In this document: piece by piece, positions 16,350 through 25,056 of the stretch
How positions within the stretch are numbered: position 1 is the stretch's first letter
How the letters are laid out: the number at the start of each line of letters is the position of its first letter
NCBI RefSeq assembly: GCF_904424705.1
Contig: NZ_CAJGBF010000012.1
Location: 1-64,000, forward strand
Length of the DNA: 64,000 nt
Source: Rossellomorea arthrocnemi
Lineage (GTDB): Bacteria; Bacillota; Bacilli; Bacillales; Bacillaceae_B
Direction: 5' to 3'
Program-made: the position numbers and the translations under genes
The notes under the pieces: generated by a model
The model's database searches: none
What the model was told of the DNA's origin: nothing
What the model saw: only the letters and a program-made list of their open reading frames with translations

Positions 16350-16932
16350 CCCTATCCCCCCCCTGTAGAGAAACCGAAAACCATTCCCCAAATTTCTTCA
16401 TACCGGAATCCTCTTTCACACGGTTATATTCCATAAAATCCTCTTCATTAAATTCAGCCATCGTTTTATGGAAATACCGTGGGATAAAGATATACCAAAG
16501 ATCGGACCAGCTATTCACATTCTCGGATCCCCTTATCTTTCCTGCGATGGCTCCCGGTGATTTACTCTCAAAAAATCTCATTTCCTCTCCATCATAGTAA
16601 GCCAGACAGGATCTGAATTCACACGCTCTGTTCTCCTCACCGTGCATTAGCTTTAAAATCCCCTCAATGCCGATCGTATCCAACATGTGATTCACATATG
16701 CCCTCGGGAAACCATTCAGCGCAGAAATAAAAAAACCGGAATCCAGCGCAATGCATGGCCTTTTCACAATGGAGTGGGCTTGCAACACTTTTTGCTTTGC
16801 AATTTCTTTGATGTCGTCACTTCTCGGTTCACTCAATTCTGCCTCGATTGATAACACCTTTATGTTCTTTAGTTCCTTTTGAGCAGAAGCGACCTTTCCT
16901 TTGTTGGTGGTGACGAAGATAATTTCTTTCAT
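16222..16932 (-). CDS. Ham1/RdgB-like non-canonical purine NTP pyrophosphatase, C-terminus extended
   Basis: The 236-residue product starts IIFVTTNKGKVASAQKEL, the Ham1 substrate loop, and has ALDSGFFISALNGFPRAY, matching the D-SGL-V-ALNG-PG core. The family hydrolyses ITP, XTP or dITP to the monophosphate and pyrophosphate, cleaning the nucleotide pool. The conserved part ends near KKFGEWF at about residue 180. The last 56 residues have no family character and overlap the small membrane gene in another frame, so the original stop was probably lost. ATG 16932 is preferred over TTG 16956. Confidence 0.75.
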   Translation of the reverse strand: MKEIIFVTTNKGKVASAQKELKNIKVLSIEAELSEPRSDDIKEIAKQKVLQAHSIVKRPCIALDSGFFISALNGFPRAYVNHMLDTIGIEGILKLMHGEENRACEFRSCLAYYDGEEMRFFESKSPGAIAGKIRGSENVNSWSDLWYIFIPRYFHKTMAEFNEEDFMEYNRVKEDSGMKKFGEWFSVSLQGGDRDDYWFVGSGNSSFDSRIFDTSRFRDDFIAVCDSFGGGIGAVS

Positions 16933-16952
16933 CGTTTTCTCTTTTGCTTCTA

Positions 16953-17267
16953 TCAATGTGCATCCTCCCGATCCTGAGTACTTTCATCTACATGCAAGTT
17001 ACTGCTTTTTTTCAATTGAAGCTGATGATATCCTAAGACGATAGCTAGCACACCCATCACGAATAAAATGCTGCCTCCCACCAAATAGGTATTGATATAT
17101 CCCTTTACTATAACGTGGTAATATCCAGTGTCCGCACCACCACGATTAAACAACCAAGCATCTGCACTGGCAGTTCCAAAATACACACTAAAGAAGAGCA
17201 TGATAAAACCTGCTATCGCTGATAAACCACCTAAGATGGTGACAAGGGTCAAGTTATCTTTTGACAT
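16953..17267 (-). CDS. Two-segment membrane protein of unknown function
   Basis: A 104-residue protein with two hydrophobic helices (about 9-30 and 58-80) separated by a polar extracytoplasmic loop (GGADTGYYHVIVKGY), and a charged C-terminal tail. AAGGGG precedes the ATG at 17267. Twenty bases separate it from the Ham1-like gene, so it is likely in the same operon. Confidence 0.6.
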   Translation of the reverse strand: MSKDNLTLVTILGGLSAIAGFIMLFFSVYFGTASADAWLFNRGGADTGYYHVIVKGYINTYLVGGSILFVMGVLAIVLGYHQLQLKKSSNLHVDESTQDREDAH

Positions 17268-17494
17268 TGGATTTTCCCCTTTCTTGACCAACTTCACTTA
17301 ACTCATTGATTAATCTGCGCCGGCACCGCCACCGTCAAACTCCAATAGAAGAACCGGATGACGTGCCAGGAGGCGGACTACTCCACTTCTATGAATTCGT
17401 TAAAACTCTTGGGGATTATGGTATGCTGATAGGATTAGAGCTGTAAGGGGTGCCGCTGACACCAAAGTACTGTCTACTGTATGAATGGCATTCT
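17268..17494. other. Gap with possible gene remnants
   Basis: No intact gene is visible. On the minus strand 17400-17494 can be read as a continuation of the DUF2207-type pseudogene in a shifted frame (LKNAIHTVDSTLV). On the plus strand an open stretch without a start ends ...EFVKTLGDYGMLIGLEL at 17441. Both look like debris around a deletion. Confidence 0.35.
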
Positions 17495-17787
17495 TCAGCC
17501 ATACGCATAGAAAATGGTTTTCGTGTCGTCCTTCAGGGGAAATGATGAAAGGTACGTGGCATCCTTCCGTTTTACATCAAGTGGACGCAGATCTCCATCC
17601 TTGATGAAACCGAGCTCCACCATAGTGACACTCGTGAAATTCCCATCGAACGTGTACATGAACATTTCATTGACAAGCAGATTCCCATTTGGCTGAATCA
17701 CGCCCTGATCCATACTTTATCAGTACTGTACGATTTGGCATGAGAGGTGTGGTTGAAGAAGAAGAGGATGAGAAGTTTCATAAACAT
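17495..17787 (-). pseudogene. Broken DUF2207-type membrane protein gene (N-terminal part only)
   Basis: AAGGAAG precedes ATG 17787, which starts a signal peptide (MFMKLLILFFFNHTSHA) and then KSYSTDKVW. A frameshift near 17715 follows, and the neighbouring frame continues with DQGVIQPNGNLLVNEMFMYTFDGNFTSV, the start of DUF2207 membrane proteins (B. subtilis YciQ-like). It stops at 17495; a further shift allows LKNAIHTVDSTL. The family is normally over 500 residues, so most of the gene, including all C-terminal membrane segments, is missing. Family assignment is from recall. Confidence 0.65.
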
Positions 17788-17819
17788 GGTTGTTTTCTTC
17801 CTTGCCTAAAAATCTTGTC

Positions 17820-18344
17820 TTACGATAGAAAGTACCTTCGCACTTCATCCCAATTATTCACACGTACATAACCCTTCTCATACTTATTATGCGGTGCCGA
17901 AAATAATATCCCCTCTCCCTTGAAATCTTTAAAATGCCTAGGGCTGTCATCAATTAAATAGTCTGCTTGAAGAATGCTTTTGTTACCACAGAAGACAAAT
18001 TGCAAGTCTGATAGAAACGGGAAATGTTCTTTTAGCCATTCATATTTTGCAGTAAACGAAGTAGGATGCTCCATAGCTGCCGTCGTGATGTAAACCTCGT
18101 AGGATTCACTCAGTTCCTTTATTACTTCCTGACTCCCTTCCATTACTTCCAAATCGCGAAAGAAAGTCGGGTCGTCAACATAAGCAAGGATGTCATCCGC
18201 AGCATGGGGCCGGATTTTCCAAAGTCTTGTGCCTACTAAATCATCTGCAGTCAGTGTTTCATTGTAATTCTTATTAAATAAATCCAGATGTTTTTTATGT
18301 AAGTCTGCCATCACTTCATCCATATCAATGGCTATTCTTTTCAT
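17820..18344 (-). CDS. 5'(3')-deoxyribonucleotidase-like HAD phosphatase
   Basis: The 174-residue protein has HAD motif I as AIDMDEVMADLH (nucleophile and acid Asp residues near 6 and 8), the threonine motif II in YEVYITTAA, and motif III/IV as DYLIDDSPRHF. The arrangement fits the NT5C family that removes phosphate from (deoxy)nucleoside monophosphates. AAAGGAGG before ATG 18344 decides the start, and the ATG overlaps the stop of the upstream acetyltransferase gene (ATGA), so they are co-translated. Confidence 0.82.
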   Translation of the reverse strand: MKRIAIDMDEVMADLHKKHLDLFNKNYNETLTADDLVGTRLWKIRPHAADDILAYVDDPTFFRDLEVMEGSQEVIKELSESYEVYITTAAMEHPTSFTAKYEWLKEHFPFLSDLQFVFCGNKSILQADYLIDDSPRHFKDFKGEGILFSAPHNKYEKGYVRVNNWDEVRRYFLS

Positions 18345-18919
18345 GTGTCTCCTCCTTTCTGTCCGACATAATCTTCCCGAAGCATTCCATACACTGCACA
18401 ATCCTTAAACTCACCCTTCGCATTGCGGGTCATATGCCGTATGACCCCTTCCTGCTTCATCCCGGCCTTTTCCATGATTCTGCCCGAAGCCGGATGATCC
18501 GTATTGTGGACTGCAGATAGTTTGTGAACGTTCATATGTATAAAGGCAAATTCCACGACTGCCTTCAAGGTTTCAGTCCCGTACCCCTTATTCCACCAAT
18601 CATATCCAATGGAATAACTGACCTCGCAGTTACCCGTGGATGGATCAAAATTATATAAATCAATCTCTCCAATCAGGTCATTACCATCCTTGAGTACAAT
18701 CCCCCAATAATAAAACTCATTCGAATCGTACCCATTCACAATCTTCTCCATCCGCATCTTTGTATCAACAACGGTCTTGTGCGCAGGACTGACACGATGA
18801 TCTGATACCCGTTCGTCTGAAAGCCAATGATCAAAGACGCTTTGCGTATCGTCGAGGCACATCTTTCGAAGAATGAGTCGATCCGTTTCTAATGCCCTGG
18901 TACCGTCAAAGTGAATCAC
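18341..18919 (-). CDS. RimJ/RimL-type GNAT acetyltransferase
   Basis: The 192-residue protein begins ALETDRLILRKM, the hallmark of RimJ/RimL GNATs, and contains EVSYSIGYDWWNKGYGTETLKA, the acetyl-CoA loop, then HNTDHPASGRIMEKAGMKQEG. These enzymes acetylate protein N-termini or small molecules. The start is GTG 18919, placed behind AGGAG. It is coupled to the nucleotidase gene. Confidence 0.85.
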   Translation of the reverse strand: MIHFDGTRALETDRLILRKMCLDDTQSVFDHWLSDERVSDHRVSPAHKTVVDTKMRMEKIVNGYDSNEFYYWGIVLKDGNDLIGEIDLYNFDPSTGNCEVSYSIGYDWWNKGYGTETLKAVVEFAFIHMNVHKLSAVHNTDHPASGRIMEKAGMKQEGVIRHMTRNAKGEFKDCAVYGMLREDYVGQKGGDT

Positions 18920-18937
18920 GCTGTCACTCCTATCTGG

Positions 18938-19252
18938 TTATAAATATGTCACCATCATCACAACAAAACTGATGATCGTAAAAAGAAGGACTCCATAAAA
19001 CACTGAACCTACATTGGACTTCAGTTCATTATCCTTTTGAATCTTCCACCCAGCTTCACTTGCTCCAAGTGTGGCCCCTTTGGATAACGCACCACCGCTA
19101 CTGTTAAAAAAGAAAAGTCCCACTGTTAATCCTAGACCGATGAAAAAGCTCCATTCCCCATAAGAAAAAGAGAACAGAAGGCTCCCGATCCAAATAGCAA
19201 TAGCAAGTACAGCAGCCGTTACGAATGATGTTCGTGTGATGAGTTTTTTCAT
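18938..19252 (-). CDS. Small membrane protein, three segments
   Basis: A 104-residue protein with two adjacent hydrophobic segments near the N-terminus, a Gly/Ser/Ala-rich cytoplasmic loop (SSGGALSKGATLGASEAGWK) and a C-terminal segment. AAGGGGG precedes the ATG at 19252. It lies 18 bases upstream of the RimJ/L-type gene. Family not recognised. Confidence 0.65.
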   Translation of the reverse strand: MKKLITRTSFVTAAVLAIAIWIGSLLFSFSYGEWSFFIGLGLTVGLFFFNSSGGALSKGATLGASEAGWKIQKDNELKSNVGSVFYGVLLFTIISFVVMMVTYL

Positions 19253-19310
19253 TTATATTCCCCCTTGTATTACTCATACTTACGAATGGGGGTGGTAAAA
19301 GTTTCAATTT

Positions 19311-20249
19311 TCAGTCAAATTTCAATTTCCAATACTCTTCACGATTTAAATTCTCTACACACCATTGGTAATGTCCATCCTCGCATGTTGGAGAATAATG
19401 ATTCGCCGTCATCAGACTGTAGAGTAAGACATAGAAATATAAATCATTCCGTACCCGTTCCCCTAAAGTAGACACTATGATTTCCAAATATCTCTCGGTT
19501 AGATTAGCATTCAACTGATTATACATATCCAGACACACCCAGCCGGTAGCCACATCAAATAAATAATCCCCATACATGGTCAACATACCAAAATCAATCA
19601 ATCCCGTGACTTCATGCTTCTCATTGATTAAGATATTCCCAGGATAGAAGTCTCCGTGAATGATTGAATAGTCCCCTTCATATCCCAATGCCAGCTTTTC
19701 CAATACCAGCTTCATCTTTTCCTCATAATTCAGGACATCCCGTGTAAAATAAGGCTTCAGTTCCGCCTGTTTCAACACGACCATTTCTTTTAAAAGGTCA
19801 AACCAGTTGTGTATGGTGCCTGGGACAATTCGGTCATCATGAAATAATGTGAACCCTCCAAAGTTGGAGCTTTCTTGTACGGATTGTAATGCCATATTTG
19901 CCTGAAGATACGTTTCCATCATGTTTGTTTGTTCATCATATGTCATGCCTGGAAGCTCGCTTTGCATATCGCTTCCCTGTATCCGTTTTTCAATCGTCAC
20001 TAACCTCTCATTCTCTACCAAGATATCGTGGATATAGGGGAGTTCATAGCTCAGGCGATCCGCCTTTAGTCCGGCATAGAAACCTCTTAATTTCTCTTGT
20101 TTCGTTACATCGGGCAAATCATTATACACTTTCAACACTCTGTCATTATTTAAAGCATATACTTCGGCTTCCATTCCGGAACCTAGAAAATCGACTTGTG
20201 ATAATTGGAACCGCTCCAATAGAAGTTGTTTTCTTCTGTCTTGATTCAT
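19311..20249 (-). CDS. Aminoglycoside-phosphotransferase-fold kinase
   Basis: The 312-residue protein has an APH/choline-kinase fold: a nucleotide-binding N-lobe (FLGSGMEAEVYAL, RVLKVYN with the ATP lysine), the catalytic HGDFYPGNIL, and the metal-binding IDFGMLTMYGDYLFD. It probably phosphorylates a small hydroxylated molecule; resistance function is possible but not shown. GAGGTG precedes the ATG at 20249, decided over the open frame from 20306. Confidence 0.8.
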   Translation of the reverse strand: MNQDRRKQLLLERFQLSQVDFLGSGMEAEVYALNNDRVLKVYNDLPDVTKQEKLRGFYAGLKADRLSYELPYIHDILVENERLVTIEKRIQGSDMQSELPGMTYDEQTNMMETYLQANMALQSVQESSNFGGFTLFHDDRIVPGTIHNWFDLLKEMVVLKQAELKPYFTRDVLNYEEKMKLVLEKLALGYEGDYSIIHGDFYPGNILINEKHEVTGLIDFGMLTMYGDYLFDVATGWVCLDMYNQLNANLTERYLEIIVSTLGERVRNDLYFYVLLYSLMTANHYSPTCEDGHYQWCVENLNREEYWKLKFD

Positions 20250-20316
20250 GTTTTTCACCTCTATTTTATGAACGATTTGGATGGAAGAATTGTAAGCTCC
20301 TCGCACACTTTACCCA

Positions 20317-20565
20317 TTAACCATTCCCCTCATCCCCTTGACGATCCCTATCCTTCAAATACTCTTCATACACTTCCCCCACTCTATCTTTTCCGGGCGC
20401 CAAGTCCTTCAATCTTTTATGAATATCATTCAATACATACAACCCTCTAAATAAAGTACCCATCACAAGTCCGAACGCAATCACTCCCCCTGCAAGGGGT
20501 CCCAGCATGAGTAAGATATATCCTAAAATCATACATAAAAAGATCGAGAATATTAGTTTCAACAC
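20317..20565 (-). CDS. Small two-segment membrane protein
   Basis: An 82-residue protein with hydrophobic residues 1-40 and a charged, soluble C-terminal half. The start is GTG 20565 (or TTG 20562) after AGGGGG. Eight bases separate it from the Nudix gene upstream. Function unknown. Confidence 0.55.
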   Translation of the reverse strand: MLKLIFSIFLCMILGYILLMLGPLAGGVIAFGLVMGTLFRGLYVLNDIHKRLKDLAPGKDRVGEVYEEYLKDRDRQGDEGNG

Positions 20566-20573
20566 AATACCCC

Positions 20574-20996
20574 CTAGAATTCCACATAGAATGGATGCTG
20601 CCCCTCATTCAAGCAATGCTCGATCCGTTCTCTAAAATTCGAATGCGTCACCATTTTGAGCGCCTCGTCAATCGTAAAAAATCCTACCTCCAAACTCTCA
20701 GGAGAAGTAGTCGGTTCTCCTCCAACGGGCTTTGCGAGAAACAGTGTATTACAGATGGACCTCTTCACATTTTGAAATACCCCACAAAACCCTACGATCT
20801 CAACTTCAATCCCCGACTCCTCTTTCGTCTCTCTGATCGCCGCGTCTGTTAATGATTCCCCTTCTTCCACCTGACCGCCGGGCATTTCCCAGCCGCGTCT
20901 TGGTCCTTTAATTAATAGGATTTCCCGGTTTTCATTCATGACGATTGTAGCCGCTGAAACAATATGTTTTGGCGGTGTGTATGTTTGTTTTGTCAT
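20574..20996 (-). CDS. Nudix hydrolase
   Basis: The 140-residue protein contains a complete Nudix box, GGQVEEGESLTDAAIRETKE followed by ESGIEV, fitting GX5EX7REUXEEXGU. The preceding EILLIKGPRRGWEMPGG is typical of MutT-like enzymes that hydrolyse nucleoside diphosphates linked to another moiety. GAAGGGGG precedes the ATG. Substrate unknown. Confidence 0.88.
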   Translation of the reverse strand: MTKQTYTPPKHIVSAATIVMNENREILLIKGPRRGWEMPGGQVEEGESLTDAAIRETKEESGIEVEIVGFCGVFQNVKRSICNTLFLAKPVGGEPTTSPESLEVGFFTIDEALKMVTHSNFRERIEHCLNEGQHPFYVEF

Positions 20997-21054
20997 AAAA
21001 CTTCCCCCTTCATATAAATAGGAACTTACCTTTCACGATAAATCCCACTGTTTA

Positions 21055-21291
21055 TTATCCTTGATTCATGTACCAAATGAGTAATGGCCCCAATGCATAA
21101 CCAAATATTGCACTCACAACACCTAAAACCATAAACACCATTCCGTACCTATTCTCACCGTAGTCCCTTTTCAAGACCATACCAATACAAAAGGCGATGG
21201 CTCCGGCAAGGATGGATGGGGAGATGACAGCAAGCAATGTGGATAGCCAACCAACGAAGATCAGAATATTAGTACCCTTCTTCTCTGTCAT
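21055..21291 (-). CDS. Small membrane protein
   Basis: A 78-residue protein with three hydrophobic stretches and a polar KRDYGENRYG loop. AAAAGGGGG lies in front of the ATG. It is 15 bases downstream of the 21307 gene stop and therefore probably co-transcribed with it. Function unknown. Confidence 0.6.
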   Translation of the reverse strand: MTEKKGTNILIFVGWLSTLLAVISPSILAGAIAFCIGMVLKRDYGENRYGMVFMVLGVVSAIFGYALGPLLIWYMNQG

Positions 21292-21306
21292 AGAATCCCC
21301 CTTTTC

Positions 21307-21702
21307 TTATATAGGCTGACTCCTTTTAACAGTCGTAAAAAATGCCTCTTTTACATAAATCGTATACATTAAGACAATGATTGAGAATACAACATTCCCT
21401 ATAAAAGGTTGTTGAGGCTGGTTCGTTGCTATTACGGAACTGATTAAGCCAAACAGCACAGAGTATGAGATAAATAGCCAAAATCCCCACTTCTTCAATC
21501 GCATGTACCCATAAACCATCAACAGTGAAAAGAAGGCCAAGACAATTCTCATCATCCTTTCAGGCAGGATGGACAATCCAAACCGTTCAGAAATGCTGAT
21601 GGCGTCAGCATCCGCCTGATAAAAAATGGCGGTGAATAATAAAACCACCGCACCAAAAATATAAAAATATCCTATGATTGATACACCTATAGGTCTCTTC
21701 AT
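21307..21702 (-). CDS. Four-segment membrane protein
   Basis: A 131-residue protein beginning MKRPIGVSIIGYFYIFGA, with about four hydrophobic segments. The opening resembles small bacterial membrane proteins with KRPxGVxIIG starts; no function is known to me. GGGAG lies before the ATG at 21702; an upstream in-frame ATG at 21714 is possible. Confidence 0.65.
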   Translation of the reverse strand: MKRPIGVSIIGYFYIFGAVVLLFTAIFYQADADAISISERFGLSILPERMMRIVLAFFSLLMVYGYMRLKKWGFWLFISYSVLFGLISSVIATNQPQQPFIGNVVFSIIVLMYTIYVKEAFFTTVKRSQPI

Positions 21703-21808
21703 CTTTTCTCCCATCCCATCGGTTTATTTTACATCCCTCCACTACCAATTATGTCAAAATAAACCATTATACTCAATTACTATTTCACTAAAATCATTGC
21801 CATTCCTT

Positions 21809-22444
21809 CTAATCTTTTTCTACCCAGTACCCCCCATCCGAATTCCTCACCACAACATCAAAATGTTCACTCTTCGGATGCATGAAGAGTTCATATTGGT
21901 TTCTGCGCTCGTCATGGGTTTTCCGTAAATAATCCACTTCCATCCCTCTTTCGTTCACATCACGGATCCCCCTTCTCATGAGCTCCGTCTCGCCATCTGT
22001 GTAGAAGTAAATCTTCAGATCATATAAATCCGGTTTGCTGAACGCAACAGACATCCCTTCTACAATCGTCAGGTTATTTCGGGAAGTGATAAGACGACTC
22101 GGTTCATAGGGCACGTCCAACGTGTAAAAGTCCATTCCTTCCCTCACCATCCTGACGTCCCGGTCGAGGGCGAATAAATGATGAGCGTCCGGATGGCAAG
22201 CGGTCATTTTGGATCGATGCTTTTCGTTCCTAAATTCATATTCGATAAAGGAATGCTTCCTGACAGAAGAACTCACAATATAAGGATCAGTGTTGATATA
22301 ATTAATCTTCTGTCCTTCGAGCAACGTCAAAAGGTTCTTCGCAAACGTCGTTTTTCCCGAAGCACCGTGACCTGAAATACCAATGACCATTCTCCCTTCT
22401 TGATTATTTAATCGTTCGGCAATATTATGTAAAACTTTTTCCAT
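21809..22444 (-). CDS. Uridine kinase/phosphoribulokinase-type P-loop kinase
   Basis: The 211-residue protein has a Walker A motif in VIGISGHGASGKTTFAK, a DPYI segment after strand 2 (INTDPYIVSSS), and LTIVEGMSVAF at the strand carrying the general base and Walker B region in this superfamily. It likely phosphorylates a nucleoside, vitamin or similar small alcohol with ATP or GTP. GAAGGAG precedes the ATG. It is 20 bases downstream of the small gene at 22465. Confidence 0.8.
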   Translation of the reverse strand: MEKVLHNIAERLNNQEGRMVIGISGHGASGKTTFAKNLLTLLEGQKINYINTDPYIVSSSVRKHSFIEYEFRNEKHRSKMTACHPDAHHLFALDRDVRMVREGMDFYTLDVPYEPSRLITSRNNLTIVEGMSVAFSKPDLYDLKIYFYTDGETELMRRGIRDVNERGMEVDYLRKTHDERRNQYELFMHPKSEHFDVVVRNSDGGYWVEKD

Positions 22445-22464
22445 GTATTTTCTCCTTCTCTCAA

Positions 22465-22686
22465 CTATTGATCATCCCCGCTTACATCGATTTCAGTACT
22501 ATCTTCATCCACTCCATCCGGATGCTTCATTTCATACATCTTCCCGCGCATCCTGAATTGCTTGATTATCATGGCCAGGAAGACACCGACCAACGATAGA
22601 TAAAAGAGGTAATTGAGGTGGAAAAACAAAGCCACAGTTAATAGTAAAATTGATGGAAGAGCGATGAGTAATTGAAGTTTTTTCAT
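22465..22686 (-). CDS. Small two-segment membrane protein coupled to the M3 peptidase
   Basis: A 73-residue protein with two hydrophobic segments in the first 42 residues and an acidic tail. The ATG overlaps the peptidase stop (ATGA), so it is translated with it. Function unknown. Confidence 0.6.
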   Translation of the reverse strand: MKKLQLLIALPSILLLTVALFFHLNYLFYLSLVGVFLAMIIKQFRMRGKMYEMKHPDGVDEDSTEIDVSGDDQ

Positions 22687-24443
22687 CGGGAACCCGCCAA
22701 TTCCACAAATTCCTCACTATCCTTCACACACAACTCCATCCCTTTTGCCCAAAACGATTCCTCCGTAATGTCTTCCCCTAAATGCTTCATGACCAGGTCT
22801 TCTGCTGTCATACGTCCCGAATCACGCAGCAGGTCCATGTATTGTTCCTCGAAACCTTTACCCGTTTCCTTTGCCCTGGCAAAAAGGTGGAGGGCAAGCA
22901 AATATCCAAAGGTGTACGGAAAGTTATAGAAAGGTGACTCAGTTTTATAAAAATGCGGGGTCCATATCCACGAATGAACCGGGACTTCATCAAGGGCACC
23001 GGTATATCCCTCCTCCATGGCAGATTCCATAAGTTCATTCAGACGTGCTGCCGGGACAAACCCTTCTTTCCGTTCTTCGTGCACATTCTTCTCAAAAATG
23101 AATCTCGAGTGGAGATTCATGAAGTTCATGACGCTTCTCTTCAGCTTCTCATCAAGAAGGAACAACTTCTCTTCGTCGGTCTCCGTTTTGTCCATGGCCG
23201 CTTCCAGAATGATCATTTCTGCAAACGTCGACGCCGTTTCCGCCAGGCTCATGGGATACGATTTGTTCATCCCGTTCACCGGTTTCATTGCATGGTTGTG
23301 AAAGGCATGGCCGAGTTCATGAACAAGGGTCAGCACCCCTTTGAAAGTTCCGGGGAACGTCATGAATACCCTTGACTCCCCCGTCATCGGAAAGCCTGCA
23401 CAAATGGCAACCGCCGACTTACCGGGAGGATTTTCCGCTTCGACCCATCCTTCGCGGAATGCGGTCTCAGCAAACTCCCCCATTTCGGTCCCGAACGCCC
23501 GAAAACGTTCCTCGATCAATGCAGCTGCTTCCCAGTATTCCATTCCTTGATGATCATGATTCATCGGGGACCAGAAATGATAGGACTTCATTTTGGCATC
23601 GCCATTCATCTGTGCCTTCACATTCAGATATTCAGCAAACGGCTCTTTATACTTCTCCATCACTGAAAGCATCGCATTCAGCGTTTCCGGCTTTATCCGA
23701 TTTTGAGCAAGAGGAATCTGAAGAACGTCATCGACGTCCATGCTCTTATACATATTCAATCTGAAGCCTGTCAGATGATTCAGGATCTGGGCGAACTGGC
23801 CCTCATGCTCGATCCATTGTGCCATCAGCGCTTCATGAGATTCTTTTCTAACCGATGGATCAGCGTGGGTCCTCAGATTGATTACCTGTCCAACCGAAAG
23901 CTCATCTCCCCTCACCTGTACCTTGATGCTGCTCATGAATGATTGATAGACTTGTCCCCAGGCATGGTATCCGTCTGCCATGAGATCCGACACTTCCCGT
24001 GAAGGCTCCCGTTCCGCTTCTTCACGCCACTCTCCCAGGATAAAGCGATAATCCTTGAGATTCTCTGAAACGAGCAAACTTCCCCATACCACTTCCTCTA
24101 TGGAAGCTAACACGTTCTTCAAGTCACTGCCGATAGAATCATATCTTGATTGAAGGGCCAATGCTTTCCCTCTATAAAATTGTGCTCCCTGGTCGTTCGG
24201 ATCCACCGAAAGCAGACAGATCGCAAATGACTTCATCTGTGATATCGATACTTTAATTTCCCTAAGACGGGCAAGAACATCCCCCAGTTGATCCGGCTCT
24301 GGCGTCATCTTCTGCATCATTTCTTCCAGCTCGGAAATCCTGACATTTGTATTGTTCATATGGTTATATAATTCGGGTGATTCGCTTCCTCCATTGAAGA
24401 TACTGTCGAGATTCCAAACTGTCCTATATTCCGTATCATTCAT
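22683..24443 (-). CDS. M3-family oligoendopeptidase (PepF-like)
   Basis: The 586-residue protein is a normal-length M3B metallopeptidase. The zinc motif HELGHAFH is at His375-Glu376-His379 and the third ligand lies in the downstream SLAETASTFAEM region. The long helical N-terminal half is typical. It degrades short peptides in the cytoplasm. GGGGGAG precedes the ATG. Fourteen bases separate it from the DinB-like gene upstream and it overlaps the small gene downstream. Confidence 0.9.
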   Translation of the reverse strand: MNDTEYRTVWNLDSIFNGGSESPELYNHMNNTNVRISELEEMMQKMTPEPDQLGDVLARLREIKVSISQMKSFAICLLSVDPNDQGAQFYRGKALALQSRYDSIGSDLKNVLASIEEVVWGSLLVSENLKDYRFILGEWREEAEREPSREVSDLMADGYHAWGQVYQSFMSSIKVQVRGDELSVGQVINLRTHADPSVRKESHEALMAQWIEHEGQFAQILNHLTGFRLNMYKSMDVDDVLQIPLAQNRIKPETLNAMLSVMEKYKEPFAEYLNVKAQMNGDAKMKSYHFWSPMNHDHQGMEYWEAAALIEERFRAFGTEMGEFAETAFREGWVEAENPPGKSAVAICAGFPMTGESRVFMTFPGTFKGVLTLVHELGHAFHNHAMKPVNGMNKSYPMSLAETASTFAEMIILEAAMDKTETDEEKLFLLDEKLKRSVMNFMNLHSRFIFEKNVHEERKEGFVPAARLNELMESAMEEGYTGALDEVPVHSWIWTPHFYKTESPFYNFPYTFGYLLALHLFARAKETGKGFEEQYMDLLRDSGRMTAEDLVMKHLGEDITEESFWAKGMELCVKDSEEFVELAGSR

Positions 24444-24457
24444 ATTTGATTCTCCCC

Positions 24458-24928
24458 CTAATCCCAGAGATTCGCCCTCGTACTCCCACCTGTTCGTAAA
24501 TAATCCAATAACTGACCGGCGTGAACGGATTCGTGATAGGCGATTCTCATCAGCATATCGCCCATTTCTCTCACATATCCTACATCCGAACGATCAATCT
24601 TAACAGCAGATAAAGATGCTTCGTTCAAATCCGAAACATATTCCAGAAAACTCTTTCTGAACGGCTCGGCAAGTTCCAACTCGTTTTCCACTGAAATGTA
24701 CGGCTTACCTAAAAAGGGTGATTCGTATTCACTTAAACTCCCTCCATTGATTAATGCCAGGTGATAATAATGTTCACTTTCTAACACATGACGAACCATC
24801 TCGATACAAGACATGGCCTCACCATCTGGTTTCCAATGTAAAAAGTCCTTTGGAATGCCCGACCAAAGCTTTACGCTTCTCCGTCTCACTTCTTCCAAAT
24901 TGAGTATGATTAATTGAATTGCATTCAT
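24458..24928 (-). CDS. DinB family protein
   Basis: The 156-residue helical protein has His near MVRHVLESEHYYHL and the C-terminal YHESVHAGQLLDYLR, the metal-ligand pattern of DinB-fold proteins. Role probably a thiol-dependent transferase or related activity, substrate unknown. ATG 24928 follows AGGGGG; an in-frame upstream start at 24949 is less likely. Confidence 0.82.
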   Translation of the reverse strand: MNAIQLIILNLEEVRRRSVKLWSGIPKDFLHWKPDGEAMSCIEMVRHVLESEHYYHLALINGGSLSEYESPFLGKPYISVENELELAEPFRKSFLEYVSDLNEASLSAVKIDRSDVGYVREMGDMLMRIAYHESVHAGQLLDYLRTGGSTRANLWD

Positions 24929-25056
24929 CTCTAATAACCCCCTAATCAAACGTATGTTCTTATTTTACCTTATTTTCTACTATCTTCCAATCATTATTTG
25001 TCCCAATTTTCTAAATAGACTATAATACCCTTATACTACTAAACGGAGGAATCATC

